Assembly (NCBI RefSeq): GCF_015207105.1
Contig: NZ_JADEXO010000010.1
Location: 1 to 64,000, forward strand
Source: a cf. Phormidesmis sp. LEGE 11477
GTDB lineage: Bacteria; Cyanobacteriota; Cyanobacteriia; Phormidesmidales; Phormidesmidaceae
Reading direction: 5' to 3'
Length of the DNA: 64,000 nt
The stretch's first letter is position 1. Each line of letters opens with the position of its first letter. Of this stretch, positions 7,093 through 15,937 are shown one piece after another. The notes below the pieces were generated by a model. The model did not search any database. It was not told the DNA's origin and saw nothing but the letters and a program-made list of their open reading frames with translations. Both the position numbers and the translations under genes were made by a program.

Positions 7093-9456
7093 ATGAACGC
7101 CGCTAAGCTGATCGCTCAAGAACTCTCAGTTCAGCTAACGCAGGTAGAGGCTGCGCTAGCTCTATTTGCTGAAGGGGCAACGGTGCCATTTATCGCTCGC
7201 TATCGAAAAGAGCGAACGGGTGAGCTAGACGAAGTTCAGCTCCGGCAAATCGCCGAAAGGTATGACTATCTGACAGAGCTGGCAGCTAGAAAGAAGACTA
7301 TTTTAGAGGTGATTGCTAAGCAAGATGCCCTTACCCCAGCCTTGCAGACCCAAATCGAGCGCTGTCAAAGTAAGACGGAGCTAGAGGATCTCTATCTCCC
7401 TTACAAGCCTAAGCGCCGAACCAGAGCAACCATCGCCAGGGAAAAAGGGTTAGCACCGCTAGCAGAAGCGATCGCTCGGCTAAACCAAAGCGGTCAGTCT
7501 GTCTCGGATTTGTCGGTGATCGCACAGCCCTACCTCTGTGACGAAGTCCCCACTACTGACGATGCGCTCCAAGGCGCTGCTGATATTCTGGCAGAGACGA
7601 TGGCAGAGCAGGCCACACTACGCGCTTACGTGCGTCAATTTTTCTTGCGTAAAGGCTTATTTACGTCCAAGATCAAATCGGCTCACCCAGAAGGGACGAC
7701 CAAATACGAGATGTACCGCAGCTATCAGACGCCTGTGAGCAAGGTGGCCTCGCACAATCTGCTGGCACTGCTGCGAGGTGATAAAGAAGGCGTGCTGAAG
7801 CTATCGCTGAGCTTTGATGAGGCGGAGGTTTTGGACTATTTGCTCGGGAGTCAACTGCGAAGCACCGATCGAACGCTGCGTAGTTTCTATGCGGCGTGGG
7901 TCAAAGATGGCTTCAATCGACTGATGAAAACAGCCTTGACCAATGAAGTCATCGCTGAGAAGAAAGCCTGGGCGGATGAGGAATCGATTCAAACCTTTGC
8001 TGAAAATTTGCGTCATCTGCTGCTAGCTGCGCCAGCGGGCATGCAGCCGACACTGGGCATCGATCCGGGCTTTCGGACGGGCTGCAAGGTGGCGGCTATC
8101 AGTGAGACCGGGCAGTTTCTAGAATACGAGGCGATTTATCCGCATACAGGCGCAGGGCAGCGATCGCAGGCAGTTGCCACGCTGACTCGTTTGATTGCGG
8201 CCCACAGCATTCAGCTGATCGCCATTGGCAATGGCACCGCTAGTCGCGAAACCGATGAGTTTGTGGCGGAAGTGCTCGCGCCGCTAGACCAGCCGCCGAT
8301 CAAAATTATGGTGAGTGAGTCGGGCGCGTCTATCTATTCGGCCAGTGAGAGTGCGATCGCAGAATTTCCCAATCTAGATATCACAGTGCGCGGCGCTATC
8401 AGCATTGGCCGTCGCCTGCAAGATCCGCTAGCTGAACTGGTCAAGCTCGATCCTAAATCTATCGGCGTTGGTCAGTATCAGCACGACGTTGATCAAAAGC
8501 GTCTGAGGCAAAAGCTAGATGATACGGTTGAAAGCTGTGTGAACTATGTCGGCGTCGATTTGAACACCGCGTCGAGAGAGCTGTTGCAATATGTGTCGGG
8601 TGTGAGTTCGAGCGTGGCGAACAATATCGTCAGCTTTAGAGATGAGGTTGGCCGGTTTCGCGATCGCAAGACCCTGCTCAAAGTCAGCAAGCTTGGCCCC
8701 AAAGCCTACGAACAAGCCGCTGGCTTTTTGCGAATTAGAGACGGCAACAACCCGCTAGACAATACTGCCGTCCACCCCGAGCGCTATCGCCTGGTAGAAA
8801 CCATGGCTAAAGACTTACAGCTACCTCTAGAAGAAATTCCTCGGGCCGGAGACAAGCTTAAGCAGCTATCGCTGAAGCAATACGTCAGCGAGGAAGTCGG
8901 CGAACCGACGCTAAAAGATATTCTCAGTGAGCTAGAAAAGCCAGGTAGAGACCCTAGAGCCCAGTTCACCTACGCAAAATTTGCCAGCGGCGTGAACGAG
9001 ATTAGCGATCTGCGTACTGGCATGGTGCTAGAAGGCGTAGTGACTAACGTGGCCAACTTTGGAGCGTTTGTAGATATCGGCGTTCACCAGGATGGCCTGG
9101 TGCATGTATCGCAGATGGCCGATTGCTATGTGAGCGACCCAAAAGAGATTGTGCAGGTCGGTCAGGTGGTGAAAGTTCAGGTGATGGAAATTCAAGAGAA
9201 GCTGAAGCGGATTGGCCTGAGTATGCGGTTAGACAGTCGCGGACAGGTGAGCGGGCACCAGGCGACCCAACAAAAAGCTAGCCCTGGGCAAACCGATCGC
9301 TCCGCCCAGCAGCCTAAGCCTGTTCCTACCACGAAACCTGTCCCTAAAAAGAAGCCTAGCAAAGACAGTCCTAAATCTAGCCAGCAGAACAAATCCAGTC
9401 AGCCCACTTTCAATCCAGAAGACTTAAAGAACAAATTCAATCGCCGTAGACCCTGA
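7093..9456 (+). CDS. tex: Tex family S1 RNA-binding transcription accessory protein
   Basis: This is a Tex/YhgF homologue of about 787 residues, the normal family length. I use the ATG at 7093 (MNAAKLIAQEL). The frame stays open to 6955, but those extra 46 residues look non-coding and overlap the divergent gene. Domains in order: the N-terminal helical Tex domain with FIARYRKERTGELDEVQL; the YqgF/RNase H-like domain starting PTLGIDPGFRTGCK; helix-hairpin-helix repeats near residues 500-600 (DLNTASRELLQYVSG); and a C-terminal S1 domain from GMVLEGVVTNVANFGAFVDIG. It ends in a basic, Pro/Lys/Ser-rich tail. The family binds RNA and affects transcript elongation and stress tolerance. No mutation is evident. 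Confidence 0.95.
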   Translation: MNAAKLIAQELSVQLTQVEAALALFAEGATVPFIARYRKERTGELDEVQLRQIAERYDYLTELAARKKTILEVIAKQDALTPALQTQIERCQSKTELEDLYLPYKPKRRTRATIAREKGLAPLAEAIARLNQSGQSVSDLSVIAQPYLCDEVPTTDDALQGAADILAETMAEQATLRAYVRQFFLRKGLFTSKIKSAHPEGTTKYEMYRSYQTPVSKVASHNLLALLRGDKEGVLKLSLSFDEAEVLDYLLGSQLRSTDRTLRSFYAAWVKDGFNRLMKTALTNEVIAEKKAWADEESIQTFAENLRHLLLAAPAGMQPTLGIDPGFRTGCKVAAISETGQFLEYEAIYPHTGAGQRSQAVATLTRLIAAHSIQLIAIGNGTASRETDEFVAEVLAPLDQPPIKIMVSESGASIYSASESAIAEFPNLDITVRGAISIGRRLQDPLAELVKLDPKSIGVGQYQHDVDQKRLRQKLDDTVESCVNYVGVDLNTASRELLQYVSGVSSSVANNIVSFRDEVGRFRDRKTLLKVSKLGPKAYEQAAGFLRIRDGNNPLDNTAVHPERYRLVETMAKDLQLPLEEIPRAGDKLKQLSLKQYVSEEVGEPTLKDILSELEKPGRDPRAQFTYAKFASGVNEISDLRTGMVLEGVVTNVANFGAFVDIGVHQDGLVHVSQMADCYVSDPKEIVQVGQVVKVQVMEIQEKLKRIGLSMRLDSRGQVSGHQATQQKASPGQTDRSAQQPKPVPTTKPVPKKKPSKDSPKSSQQNKSSQPTFNPEDLKNKFNRRRP

Positions 9457-9462
9457 GAACTT

Positions 9463-9819
9463 CTACGACGCGCCTGGGATAATTGCTCGCACAATCACTA
9501 AAACAATTCCGTTAATAAATATGATCCCTAGAGCACCGAGCGCCGCACTGAGTATTCCTTTGCGTAGCCTAAATCCTGGGACTAGAAAGGCAGAGAGCGC
9601 GAACAGAATAGTGTTGCCGACTAACGCCACCATGCCCAGTGTTAGAAAATTGACAAACGTATTGTTGATAAACCAACTAGTCAGCGCGTTGAGCAGGCCA
9701 AACACTAGCGCCGCAAGTCCCGCTTTCCCAAAGCTATCGGCTTCAATACCTGTGGGCAGCTTAGTCAAAATGATAAAAGTGATGGTCGTGGCAATCCAGA
9801 TGGCAATCAGTGAGGGCAT
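9463..9819 (-). CDS. Phage-holin-family-like membrane protein (PF04020-like)
   Basis: This is a 118-residue integral membrane protein with about four transmembrane segments and a final IVRAIIPGA. I choose the ATG at 9819 (MPSLIAIWIATTITF), which has AGAGGA 11 bp upstream. A TTG at 9837 would add six residues. The hydrophobic pattern, the small size and the GLLNALTSWFINN segment match the phage-holin-family/DUF360 group of bacterial proteins, which are not tied to prophages in most genomes. The gene converges with tex, 6 bp apart. Function unknown. Confidence 0.7.
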   Translation of the reverse strand: MPSLIAIWIATTITFIILTKLPTGIEADSFGKAGLAALVFGLLNALTSWFINNTFVNFLTLGMVALVGNTILFALSAFLVPGFRLRKGILSAALGALGIIFINGIVLVIVRAIIPGAS

Positions 9820-9923
9820 GAGACTAGATCCTCTCAAGTTATCGGGAGTGTAACACGGGCGATCGCAGTTTGACCTATCTGATTCGCCGATGTTGATTTG
9901 CCCATGTTGCTCTGCCGATTCAT

Positions 9924-10586
9924 CTAGCCGCGCTGCCGATAGTATTGTCTCAGCCGCTGCTGAAAGTTTCGCCAGTAGTAGAACAGATCGTCTGGGCCCA
10001 GGGTGAATATTTGAGCAGGGTGATCTTCTAGGGCGATCGCAATCATTCCTTTTTCTATCTTAATTCCCGTATCGCGATATACCCAATTCACCGCATAGCA
10101 ATAGGCTGCTACCTGCATACAATAGTCGCTAATCCACTCTAGCTGCTTGGGTCTGCGTGCTGTCTTCCAATCGCATACACACAGCTCGCCCTCATACATC
10201 ATCACAGCATCTGGGTAGCCCGCAAACTCTAGCGGATGCCATACCGCTCCCTCGATTAGCAGCACTTCGTCAATCTCAGCTAGCACCGGCTCAATCGAAT
10301 GCCAAAAGCCGTCTAGCCCTTCTGGTAGCTGATAGGACTCTTGTTTTAGATGCGACTTGATAATCTTGTGGATTCGAGTACCCGAACGAGCTGATGTTGT
10401 TGTGATTTTTTGAGCCGCTGCTTTGCCAATACGATCTTGCCAGTCCCAGAGTCTCTTTTTCTCTTCATAGGGCTTAGTAGCCGAAAGAATCGTCGTAATA
10501 CCTGGATAGCAGTTTCCTTCTATCTCGTAATGGCGCTTGCGATCGACAGAAACCTGTTTGGCTTTGTAATAGGGCAGCTCAAGCAT
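9924..10586 (-). CDS. PD-(D/E)XK nuclease superfamily protein
   Basis: This is a 220-residue protein with the restriction-nuclease fold of the RecB/MGME1 type. An N-terminal GITTILSATKP segment and SGTRIHKIIKSHL (a helix with the conserved His) precede the core. There GYPDAVMMYEG supplies the metal-binding Asp and CVCDWKTA supplies the D-x-K catalytic pair. The helix CMQVAAYCYAVNWVY follows, with the conserved Q and Y. I choose the ATG at 10586, 12 bp after the upstream Uma2-like gene's stop. A start at 10631 would overlap that gene. It probably degrades or trims DNA; the substrate is unknown. Confidence 0.8.
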   Translation of the reverse strand: MLELPYYKAKQVSVDRKRHYEIEGNCYPGITTILSATKPYEEKKRLWDWQDRIGKAAAQKITTTSARSGTRIHKIIKSHLKQESYQLPEGLDGFWHSIEPVLAEIDEVLLIEGAVWHPLEFAGYPDAVMMYEGELCVCDWKTARRPKQLEWISDYCMQVAAYCYAVNWVYRDTGIKIEKGMIAIALEDHPAQIFTLGPDDLFYYWRNFQQRLRQYYRQRG

Positions 10587-10597
10587 AAAAAGACTTT

Positions 10598-11302
10598 CTA
10601 ATCCGAAGACTGTTCCAAAGACTGAATCCACTGGCGGACATCACGAATGGTTTTGTTTTCGCTCTGAGTTTGCCGCTGGGTCAAGAACTGATTGAGCCTA
10701 TCTGCACTGAGCTGAGGAATCGCCTTGCTGCGGGCCGATTCGATGTAATAGCCGCTGGTTTGACCGTCCGTCTGTCCACCTGCTTGCAAGTGGTAGATAA
10801 CAACGCCATTTCGCTTGGTATATCGCCATACTTCAGGCACGCCTAGCGCCTGATAGATAATCATTCGCTGAGTAGACGGGCTAGTAATATCGACCTCGAT
10901 AACGAGATCTGGTGGCAGGTTTGGTGGGATATCAGGATTCAATCCCTCTATCTGATCTGCGTTCTGAATATACAAACCTGTATCAGGTTCTGCACTTTTT
11001 TGAAGATCGCTGCGGTCTAGCGTGGTTGAACCAATACTGATCACCTCAAGGTCGAGTTCTTCTGTGAGCGTTGTGACGATGCGAGCTAGCAATCTGTTGA
11101 TGATTTCGTGCAGCTTGGAAGGCATCTTGATCGTTACTATTCCTTGGTTATAGGCAATACGAGTAGAGCGATCATCGCCCATGTCTCTCAGCATTGTCTT
11201 GTAGGTTTGCCAGCCGATATTAGGTAGACAAACTGTCTGCGTCAGCTCTCCATCAAAATCATCAATTTTAAGTTCGTCAATCCGTGTGGAAATTGTTACC
11301 AC
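10598..11302 (-). CDS. Uma2 family (DUF820) endonuclease-like protein
   Basis: This is a member of the Uma2/DUF820 family, which is greatly expanded in cyanobacteria and has a PD-(D/E)XK-type fold. Seen here are the IAYNQGIVTIKMPSKLHE strand-helix, the SAEPDTGLYI turn, LPPDLVIEVDITSPST (the D and E-V-D of the core) and the C-terminal GVPEVWRY segment. A GTG at 11302 starts the 234-residue frame. It lies 12 bp upstream of the PD-(D/E)XK gene and is likely co-transcribed. It is divergent from rmuC. Uma2 proteins have been suggested to be transposon-related nucleases, but no role is shown. Confidence 0.85.
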   Translation of the reverse strand: MVTISTRIDELKIDDFDGELTQTVCLPNIGWQTYKTMLRDMGDDRSTRIAYNQGIVTIKMPSKLHEIINRLLARIVTTLTEELDLEVISIGSTTLDRSDLQKSAEPDTGLYIQNADQIEGLNPDIPPNLPPDLVIEVDITSPSTQRMIIYQALGVPEVWRYTKRNGVVIYHLQAGGQTDGQTSGYYIESARSKAIPQLSADRLNQFLTQRQTQSENKTIRDVRQWIQSLEQSSD

Positions 11303-11402
11303 AGCATACCGCCTGCTAAACCATCTCTATTCTACTGGCTTTACTATGTGTTTTTCGCCGTTAGGAGTGGTAGGCTTCGTTAGTAAACCTGTACCTGTGG
11401 CG

Positions 11403-12803
11403 ATGCAACTTCTTCTGGGTCTCTTGGGCGGTAGTCTGCTAGGTGGCGGAATTGTTTGGTTCTTGCTAAGTACTAGGATGCAGACGATTAGAGAAAAGAC
11501 AAAAAATGACCTAGTAGCTGAGCGGGCCAGTATGGTAGAGCAGCTGCGGGGAAAAGATCAGCGGCTAGAAGAACTGCGACAGGAGATCCGGGAACGCGAT
11601 CGCAATCTCACCAACTATCAAACCCAACTGACCCAAGCTGCTGCCAAAACAGCCCGCCTAGAAGCTCAGCTCAGCGAAGTCCAACAGCAGAGCGCTGAAA
11701 AACTCGCTCTAATAACTACCGCTCAACAGCAGCTTAGCGACACGTTCAAGGCGCTTTCATCGGAGGCTTTGCAGGCTAATAATCAGTCTTTTTTAAAGCT
11801 GGCAGAAGCTAATTTAGGCCAGTTTCAGACGGCTGCTAAAGGAGATTTGGCACTAAAGCAACAGGCGATAGAAGAAGTCGTTCAGCCGCTGAAATCGTCT
11901 CTGACTAAGGTAGAAACCTATCTACAGACGTTAGAAAGTCAAAGAGCTGCGGCCTACTCCGGGCTCACTGAGCAGATTGGGGCACTGGCGATCAGTCAAG
12001 GCCAGCTACAAAAGGAGACGGCGAACCTGGCAAAGGCACTGCGATCGCCGACCGTACGCGGTCGCTGGGGTGAGATTCAGCTAAAGCGAGTCGTCGAGAT
12101 TGCTGGGATGTCAGAGCACTGCGACTTTACTCAGCAAGTGACTCAAGTCTCTGGACTGCGACCTGACATGCTAGTGCAGCTGCCGGGTTCGCGGCAGATT
12201 GTGGTCGATGCCAAAGCGCCCTTATCCTCGTATCTGGCCTCTTTAGAAGCGGTCGATGAAACCGATCGCACTAGCAAACTACGCGATCACGCCAAGCAAG
12301 TTCGCCGCCATCTCAGTCAGCTTAGCCAAAAGTCTTACTGGGAACAGTTTCAGCCTACGCCAGAGTTTGTTGTATTGTTCTTGCCAGGAGAAATATTTTT
12401 TAGCGCGGCGTTAGAACAAGATCCAAGCTTGATAGAAGCTGGCATTGAACAGCGGGTAATTTTGGCTACGCCAACCACTTTAATTGCGCTGCTAAAGGCG
12501 GTTTCCTATGGTTGGCAGCAGGAGAAGGTGACTGAGAACGCTCAGGCCATCAGTAACCTAGGGAGAGAGCTATATGACCGGGTGCGAACCTTTGCGCGGC
12601 ACATGCAAAAAATGCGAAAAGGTCTCGATTCGACAGTGGATAACTTTAATAAGGCGGTCGGATCGCTCGAAGGAAGAGTCTTGGTAAGTGCGCGGCGATT
12701 GCAAGAGCTAGGTGCAGGCGGCGGGGATGAGATTGAACAAGTGGAAGGAGTGGTGCGATCGCCCCGGCATCTGCAGTCGATAGCTTCTGAAGAGGACGCC
12801 TGA
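11403..12803 (+). CDS. rmuC: DNA recombination protein RmuC
   Basis: This is a RmuC homologue of 466 residues from the ATG at 11403 (MQLLLGLLGG). The frame extends upstream to 11286, but that part is not conserved-looking. It starts with a single transmembrane segment. A long coiled coil follows at roughly residues 25-190, with many E/Q/R heptads (LRGKDQRLEELRQEIRERD). Next is the RmuC domain with SPTVRGRWGEIQLKRVVEIAGM, then VVDAKAPLSSYL (the conserved D-x-K) and FLPGEIFFSAALE. The family is thought to limit DNA inversions at inverted repeats. It has a nuclease-like fold and a membrane anchor. Sequence and length look intact. Confidence 0.93.
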   Translation: MQLLLGLLGGSLLGGGIVWFLLSTRMQTIREKTKNDLVAERASMVEQLRGKDQRLEELRQEIRERDRNLTNYQTQLTQAAAKTARLEAQLSEVQQQSAEKLALITTAQQQLSDTFKALSSEALQANNQSFLKLAEANLGQFQTAAKGDLALKQQAIEEVVQPLKSSLTKVETYLQTLESQRAAAYSGLTEQIGALAISQGQLQKETANLAKALRSPTVRGRWGEIQLKRVVEIAGMSEHCDFTQQVTQVSGLRPDMLVQLPGSRQIVVDAKAPLSSYLASLEAVDETDRTSKLRDHAKQVRRHLSQLSQKSYWEQFQPTPEFVVLFLPGEIFFSAALEQDPSLIEAGIEQRVILATPTTLIALLKAVSYGWQQEKVTENAQAISNLGRELYDRVRTFARHMQKMRKGLDSTVDNFNKAVGSLEGRVLVSARRLQELGAGGGDEIEQVEGVVRSPRHLQSIASEEDA

Positions 12804-12824
12804 AGAGGTTGTCAGTCACGATAG

Positions 12825-12858
12825 TGTTTCATAGAAGGCAGTGTTTCATAGAAGGCAT
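12825..12858. repeat. 17-bp tandem duplication downstream of rmuC
   Basis: AGTGTTTCATAGAAGGC occurs twice head to tail in the short spacer that follows the rmuC stop. It is another example of the tandem-duplication habit of this genome. No terminator hairpin is evident here. Confidence 0.7.
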
Positions 12859-12889
12859 GCCCACGCATTCTTCACCCTCTTTCGTGGAG

Positions 12890-13312
12890 TTAGGGTATCG
12901 CGGAAAAGATGGCTCCAGACACTAGCAATATTGTGCCAACAGCAGCAGCTATCCACGGTGGTGAGGCAGGGGTGTTTTGAGTCACGTAGATGGTTGCATA
13001 AAGTGACGTGAGAGCAGCGGGTAGCCCAACGGCAGGAAGAGCCCAGTACGACCATCGCATACCCTTTCTAAAGGGAATGAACAGAAGTGCCGCCGTGGCA
13101 AATGCCGTTGCCAACCAACCACCACCTGCCACTTTCATCAGTGCTAGTATGAGTATCTTATACTCTGGAGCAACTTCGGCCCAATTTTGCCCAACCGCAA
13201 CAGCATGATATGGCATAAACTCCGAGCGAAAAATATACACTGTAGCGAAAATAACAACAATAAAGAAGTTTATTAGATAGCAGAAAAACGCAGCTTTCAA
13301 CTTCCAGCTCAT
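12890..13312 (-). CDS. Hypothetical four-helix membrane protein
   Basis: I do not recognise this 140-residue protein. It has four clear hydrophobic stretches: residues about 8-28 (FFCYLINFFIVVIFATVYIF), about 52-72, about 82-106 and about 118-138. Short polar loops separate them, and the N-terminus (MSWKLKAAF) is positively charged. There is no signal peptide cleavage site or metal motif. It lies 53 bp downstream of the pstS-like gene's stop on the same strand, so it may be read through from it. It converges on rmuC. Function unknown. Confidence 0.6.
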   Translation of the reverse strand: MSWKLKAAFFCYLINFFIVVIFATVYIFRSEFMPYHAVAVGQNWAEVAPEYKILILALMKVAGGGWLATAFATAALLFIPFRKGMRWSYWALPAVGLPAALTSLYATIYVTQNTPASPPWIAAAVGTILLVSGAIFSAIP

Positions 13313-13365
13313 ACTAAGCCACCTTTTCTCTCATCTATTGACCCCTTTACGACTATCCTAGCCTC

Positions 13366-14415
13366 TTAAAAAGCAGCCTCTTTTTCTAGCAGTTGCTCAA
13401 TCGTTAGATCAAACTGGGCTTTGCCTGCAAACACGCTGCCTACCTTACGTTCTGTGAGATGATCGAGTGCGATCGCATAGACTTCATTTGGCAGCGGCTC
13501 ATAGCCGATATCATCCACTACGGTACGAGCGTTCGCCAGATAATACTCAACAAATGAGCTCAGCGCCGGGTTCTCTTCTAGCGCATCCGCTTTGACATAG
13601 ATAAATAGCGGTCTGGAAAGCGGCTGATATTCGCCCGAACGAATGGTCTCTCCTGTTGGCTCGACCGGGCCGTTACCACTATCTACAGCCAGCGCGTTTA
13701 GGCTCTTCTCGGCATCCCTGTAGTAGGCAAAGCCAAAGTAGCTGAGCGCGTTTACCTCTGAGCGTACGCCTTCAACTAGCTCGTCATCGTCTTCGCTAGC
13801 GGTGTAGTCGGTGCGGCTTGCCCCCTCTTCGCCAATGACGACTTCAGTAAAATAATCGAACGTGCCCGAGTCTTCACCCGGACCATAGAGCGCGATAGGT
13901 TCGTCGGGCCAGTCCGCTCTAATTTGGTTCCAGCGGGTGATTTCGCCCTCAGCTTCAGCCTGCCAGAGGGTTTGAAGTTCTGCGAGGGTAATCTCCTCGG
14001 CCCAGGTATTTTCAGCATTGACCACAACCGTCAGCGCATCAAAAGCGACGGGTAGTTCGATGTATTCAATGCCGTTGGCTTTACAGGCTGCCATTTCTTG
14101 CAGGCTGATCGGACGAGACGCATCGCTAATATCTGTCTCACCCGCACAGAATTTCTCGAATCCTCCGCCTGTTCCTGAGAAATTGACAGAAATTTCGGGA
14201 CTATCTGTCTTTGCCTGTTTGAAGCGCTCTGCCATCTCTAGCGTAATCGGATAGACCGTACTAGAGCCGTCTATGCTCAAAGGCGCGCTGCTGGCGATCG
14301 CCTCTACATCGGGAGGGGCACTGTCTGCTAATGGCGTTGTCGAAGGTGTAGAACAACTCACAGTAGCTGAAAGACCCAAAAGGAAAATAGCGAACCTGCC
14401 GTAAGATTTTCTCAT
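13366..14415 (-). CDS. Phosphate-binding lipoprotein, PstS/SphX family
   Basis: This is a 349-residue substrate-binding protein. The signal peptide ends in the lipobox LSATVSC, so the mature protein would be anchored by a lipidated cysteine at the outer face of the inner membrane. The phosphate-binding signatures are DGSSTVYPI at the start of lobe 1, FSGTGGGFEKFC, ISDASRPI, and YGPGEDSGTFDYF in the hinge region. No pstCAB genes are in the window, so it may be an orphan binding protein like SphX, which helps the Pst importer. A hairpin lies 45-80 bp upstream. I could not find a convincing Pho box. Its 3' neighbour is a small membrane protein. Confidence 0.88.
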   Translation of the reverse strand: MRKSYGRFAIFLLGLSATVSCSTPSTTPLADSAPPDVEAIASSAPLSIDGSSTVYPITLEMAERFKQAKTDSPEISVNFSGTGGGFEKFCAGETDISDASRPISLQEMAACKANGIEYIELPVAFDALTVVVNAENTWAEEITLAELQTLWQAEAEGEITRWNQIRADWPDEPIALYGPGEDSGTFDYFTEVVIGEEGASRTDYTASEDDDELVEGVRSEVNALSYFGFAYYRDAEKSLNALAVDSGNGPVEPTGETIRSGEYQPLSRPLFIYVKADALEENPALSSFVEYYLANARTVVDDIGYEPLPNEVYAIALDHLTERKVGSVFAGKAQFDLTIEQLLEKEAAF

Positions 14416-14936
14416 AGCTGCAACACCCCTGAGTGAATGTCAACTGGATAAAGATTAACTAAAATATCATGTGCGGGAAGACCGCCTGATATTTTAAAAC
14501 ACTTAGTCAAATAGTCAGATCATACGATTTCGACCAAGTAATGAAGAGTATACACAAGTTTTCGAGCATAGCCGTTGGAAAAGATAGCTGAAATACCGCT
14601 GAAATAGGACTTTCAGAAGTATTGACAACAGTGGGTAGGGTATAGAAGAATACAAATTTTCTTGTATCTAAATAGTCTTCTACCTCTTTGGGAAGAACTA
14701 GGGAATAGAGTCAGCCAGGTGTCTCAATGATAACGATAAAGAAGATTTGGCTATAAAAACACTTCAGTGCTCGTCGGTATCGGGCTTGCAATTACAGGTG
14801 ACTTTTCGGGTAACTAAACTGCCAAGACGAAAGTATGCCTTAGGGAAGTTGATCAATCAGCGAAGAGGCTCTAGTTTGATCGTTGCTGGACTGAGCGTCC
14901 TGTAGGAAAATCGACGAAGTATAGACAAATAAGCCT
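14416..14936. other. 521-bp spacer between pstS-like and aldo/keto reductase genes
   Basis: This is a divergent promoter region with no credible gene. It holds a strong hairpin at 14460-14496 and a 6-bp inverted repeat (ATACAA/TTGTAT, 14650-14667). A GTA-N8-TAC match occurs at 14640-14653, and a TTGACA at 14622 has no good -10 partner at the right distance. Two small minus-strand frames at 14840-15059 are shadows of the reductase gene. Confidence 0.5.
14460..14496. promoter_or_regulatory. Compound hairpin upstream of pstS-like gene
   Basis: The ten-base arms TAAAATATCA and TGATATTTTA (14460-14469 and 14487-14496) are perfectly complementary. The loop contains a second 4-bp stem, GCGG/CCGC. 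On the minus strand this falls in the leader of the pstS-like gene. It could be an RNA structure, a terminator or a protein site; the sequence does not decide. Confidence 0.5.
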
Positions 14937-15887
14937 ATGAAAACAGTTACGCTCAATGACGGAAATACTATGCCTGTCTTTGGCTTGGGCACTTGGAAAT
15001 CGCCCAAAGGTGAAGTGAGCAAAGCAGTCGCAGAAGCGTTGAAAGTTGGCTACACCCATGTCGATGCTGCCTGGATCTATCAGAATGAGCAGGAAGTAGG
15101 AGAAGGGATCAGCGAGGCTATGAAAGCGGGTGTGATCGCCCGCGAGTCTCTTTTTGTCACCTCCAAGCTATGGAACAGCTTTCATCAGCCCGAAGCGGTC
15201 GAAAAAGGCTGCCAAGAGAGTCTAAACGCGCTTGGGCTAGACTACCTCGATCTCTACCTAATGCACTGGCCCATTGCCTTTAAGCCGGAAAAATCGCAGC
15301 ACAATCAGCCTGAAGACTTTTACTCACTGGGTGAACTGCCGCTGTCTAAAACGTTTGAAGCAATGGTGCAGCTGCGCGAGAAAGGTCTGGTTAAAAGCGT
15401 GGGTGTCTCGAACTTTAGTCGCTCGAAGATAGAAAAGGTGATTGCAGAAACGGGTGTAGTGCCAGCAGTTAATCAAGTAGAGATGCATCCCTACAATCCT
15501 CAAAACGAGCTATTAGACTACTGCCGAGAAAAGGGCATTCAGGTGACGGCATATTCACCTCTAGGGTCAGGCGATCGCCCCGCTAGTATGAAGGCAAAAG
15601 ACGAGCCGCCCCTGTTAGAAAACGAAGATGTGATTGCGATCGCCCGTAAAGAGAACCTCTCTCCCGCTCAGCTACTGATTGCCTGGGCCATAGATCGAGG
15701 TACGATCGCTATTCCAAAATCTACAAATGCTGAGCGAATTGCTGAAAATCTAGCTGCCGCCGAACATTCTCTCTCTGCTGAAGCGAGAACCGCATTAGAT
15801 AATATCAGCATCCGCTATCGCTACGTCAGCGTCAGCAGTTGGTATTTTCCTGGCGTCACCTATGAGGGAGAAGACTTTTGGTCATAA
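14937..15887 (+). CDS. Aldo/keto reductase
   Basis: This is an NADPH-dependent aldo/keto reductase of 316 residues, the standard length of the (beta/alpha)8 family. The full catalytic tetrad is visible: D43 and Y48 (HVDAAWIYQNE), K77 (FVTSKLW) and H110 (LYLMHWP). The cofactor-binding end has SVGVSNFS, VNQVEMHPY and IPKSTNAERIAENL. It would reduce aldehydes or ketones, such as sugar or lipid-derived carbonyls, in the cytoplasm. It has its own spacer and promoter region on the left and converges with ridA on the right, 50 bp apart. No decay is seen. Confidence 0.93.
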   Translation: MKTVTLNDGNTMPVFGLGTWKSPKGEVSKAVAEALKVGYTHVDAAWIYQNEQEVGEGISEAMKAGVIARESLFVTSKLWNSFHQPEAVEKGCQESLNALGLDYLDLYLMHWPIAFKPEKSQHNQPEDFYSLGELPLSKTFEAMVQLREKGLVKSVGVSNFSRSKIEKVIAETGVVPAVNQVEMHPYNPQNELLDYCREKGIQVTAYSPLGSGDRPASMKAKDEPPLLENEDVIAIARKENLSPAQLLIAWAIDRGTIAIPKSTNAERIAENLAAAEHSLSAEARTALDNISIRYRYVSVSSWYFPGVTYEGEDFWS

Positions 15888-15937
15888 GATCAAGGTCATC
15901 CTCATCAGCCAAAAACGCTCTGCTAGCTAGAAACGTC

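Noticed and set aside
9463-9819. Prophage holin
   Set aside because: The protein fits a generic membrane family found outside phages, and no other phage genes are in the window.
14416-14460. Pho box upstream of the pstS-like gene
   Set aside because: I found only weak TTAA-type words with irregular spacing and could not fit three tandem 8-bp repeats.
14640-14653. GTA-N8-TAC, an NtcA-type consensus, before the aldo/keto reductase
   Set aside because: The six fixed bases occur about once per 4 kb by chance. The -10 candidate (TAGTCT) is 19 bases away, at the edge of the expected distance, and the gene has no nitrogen link.
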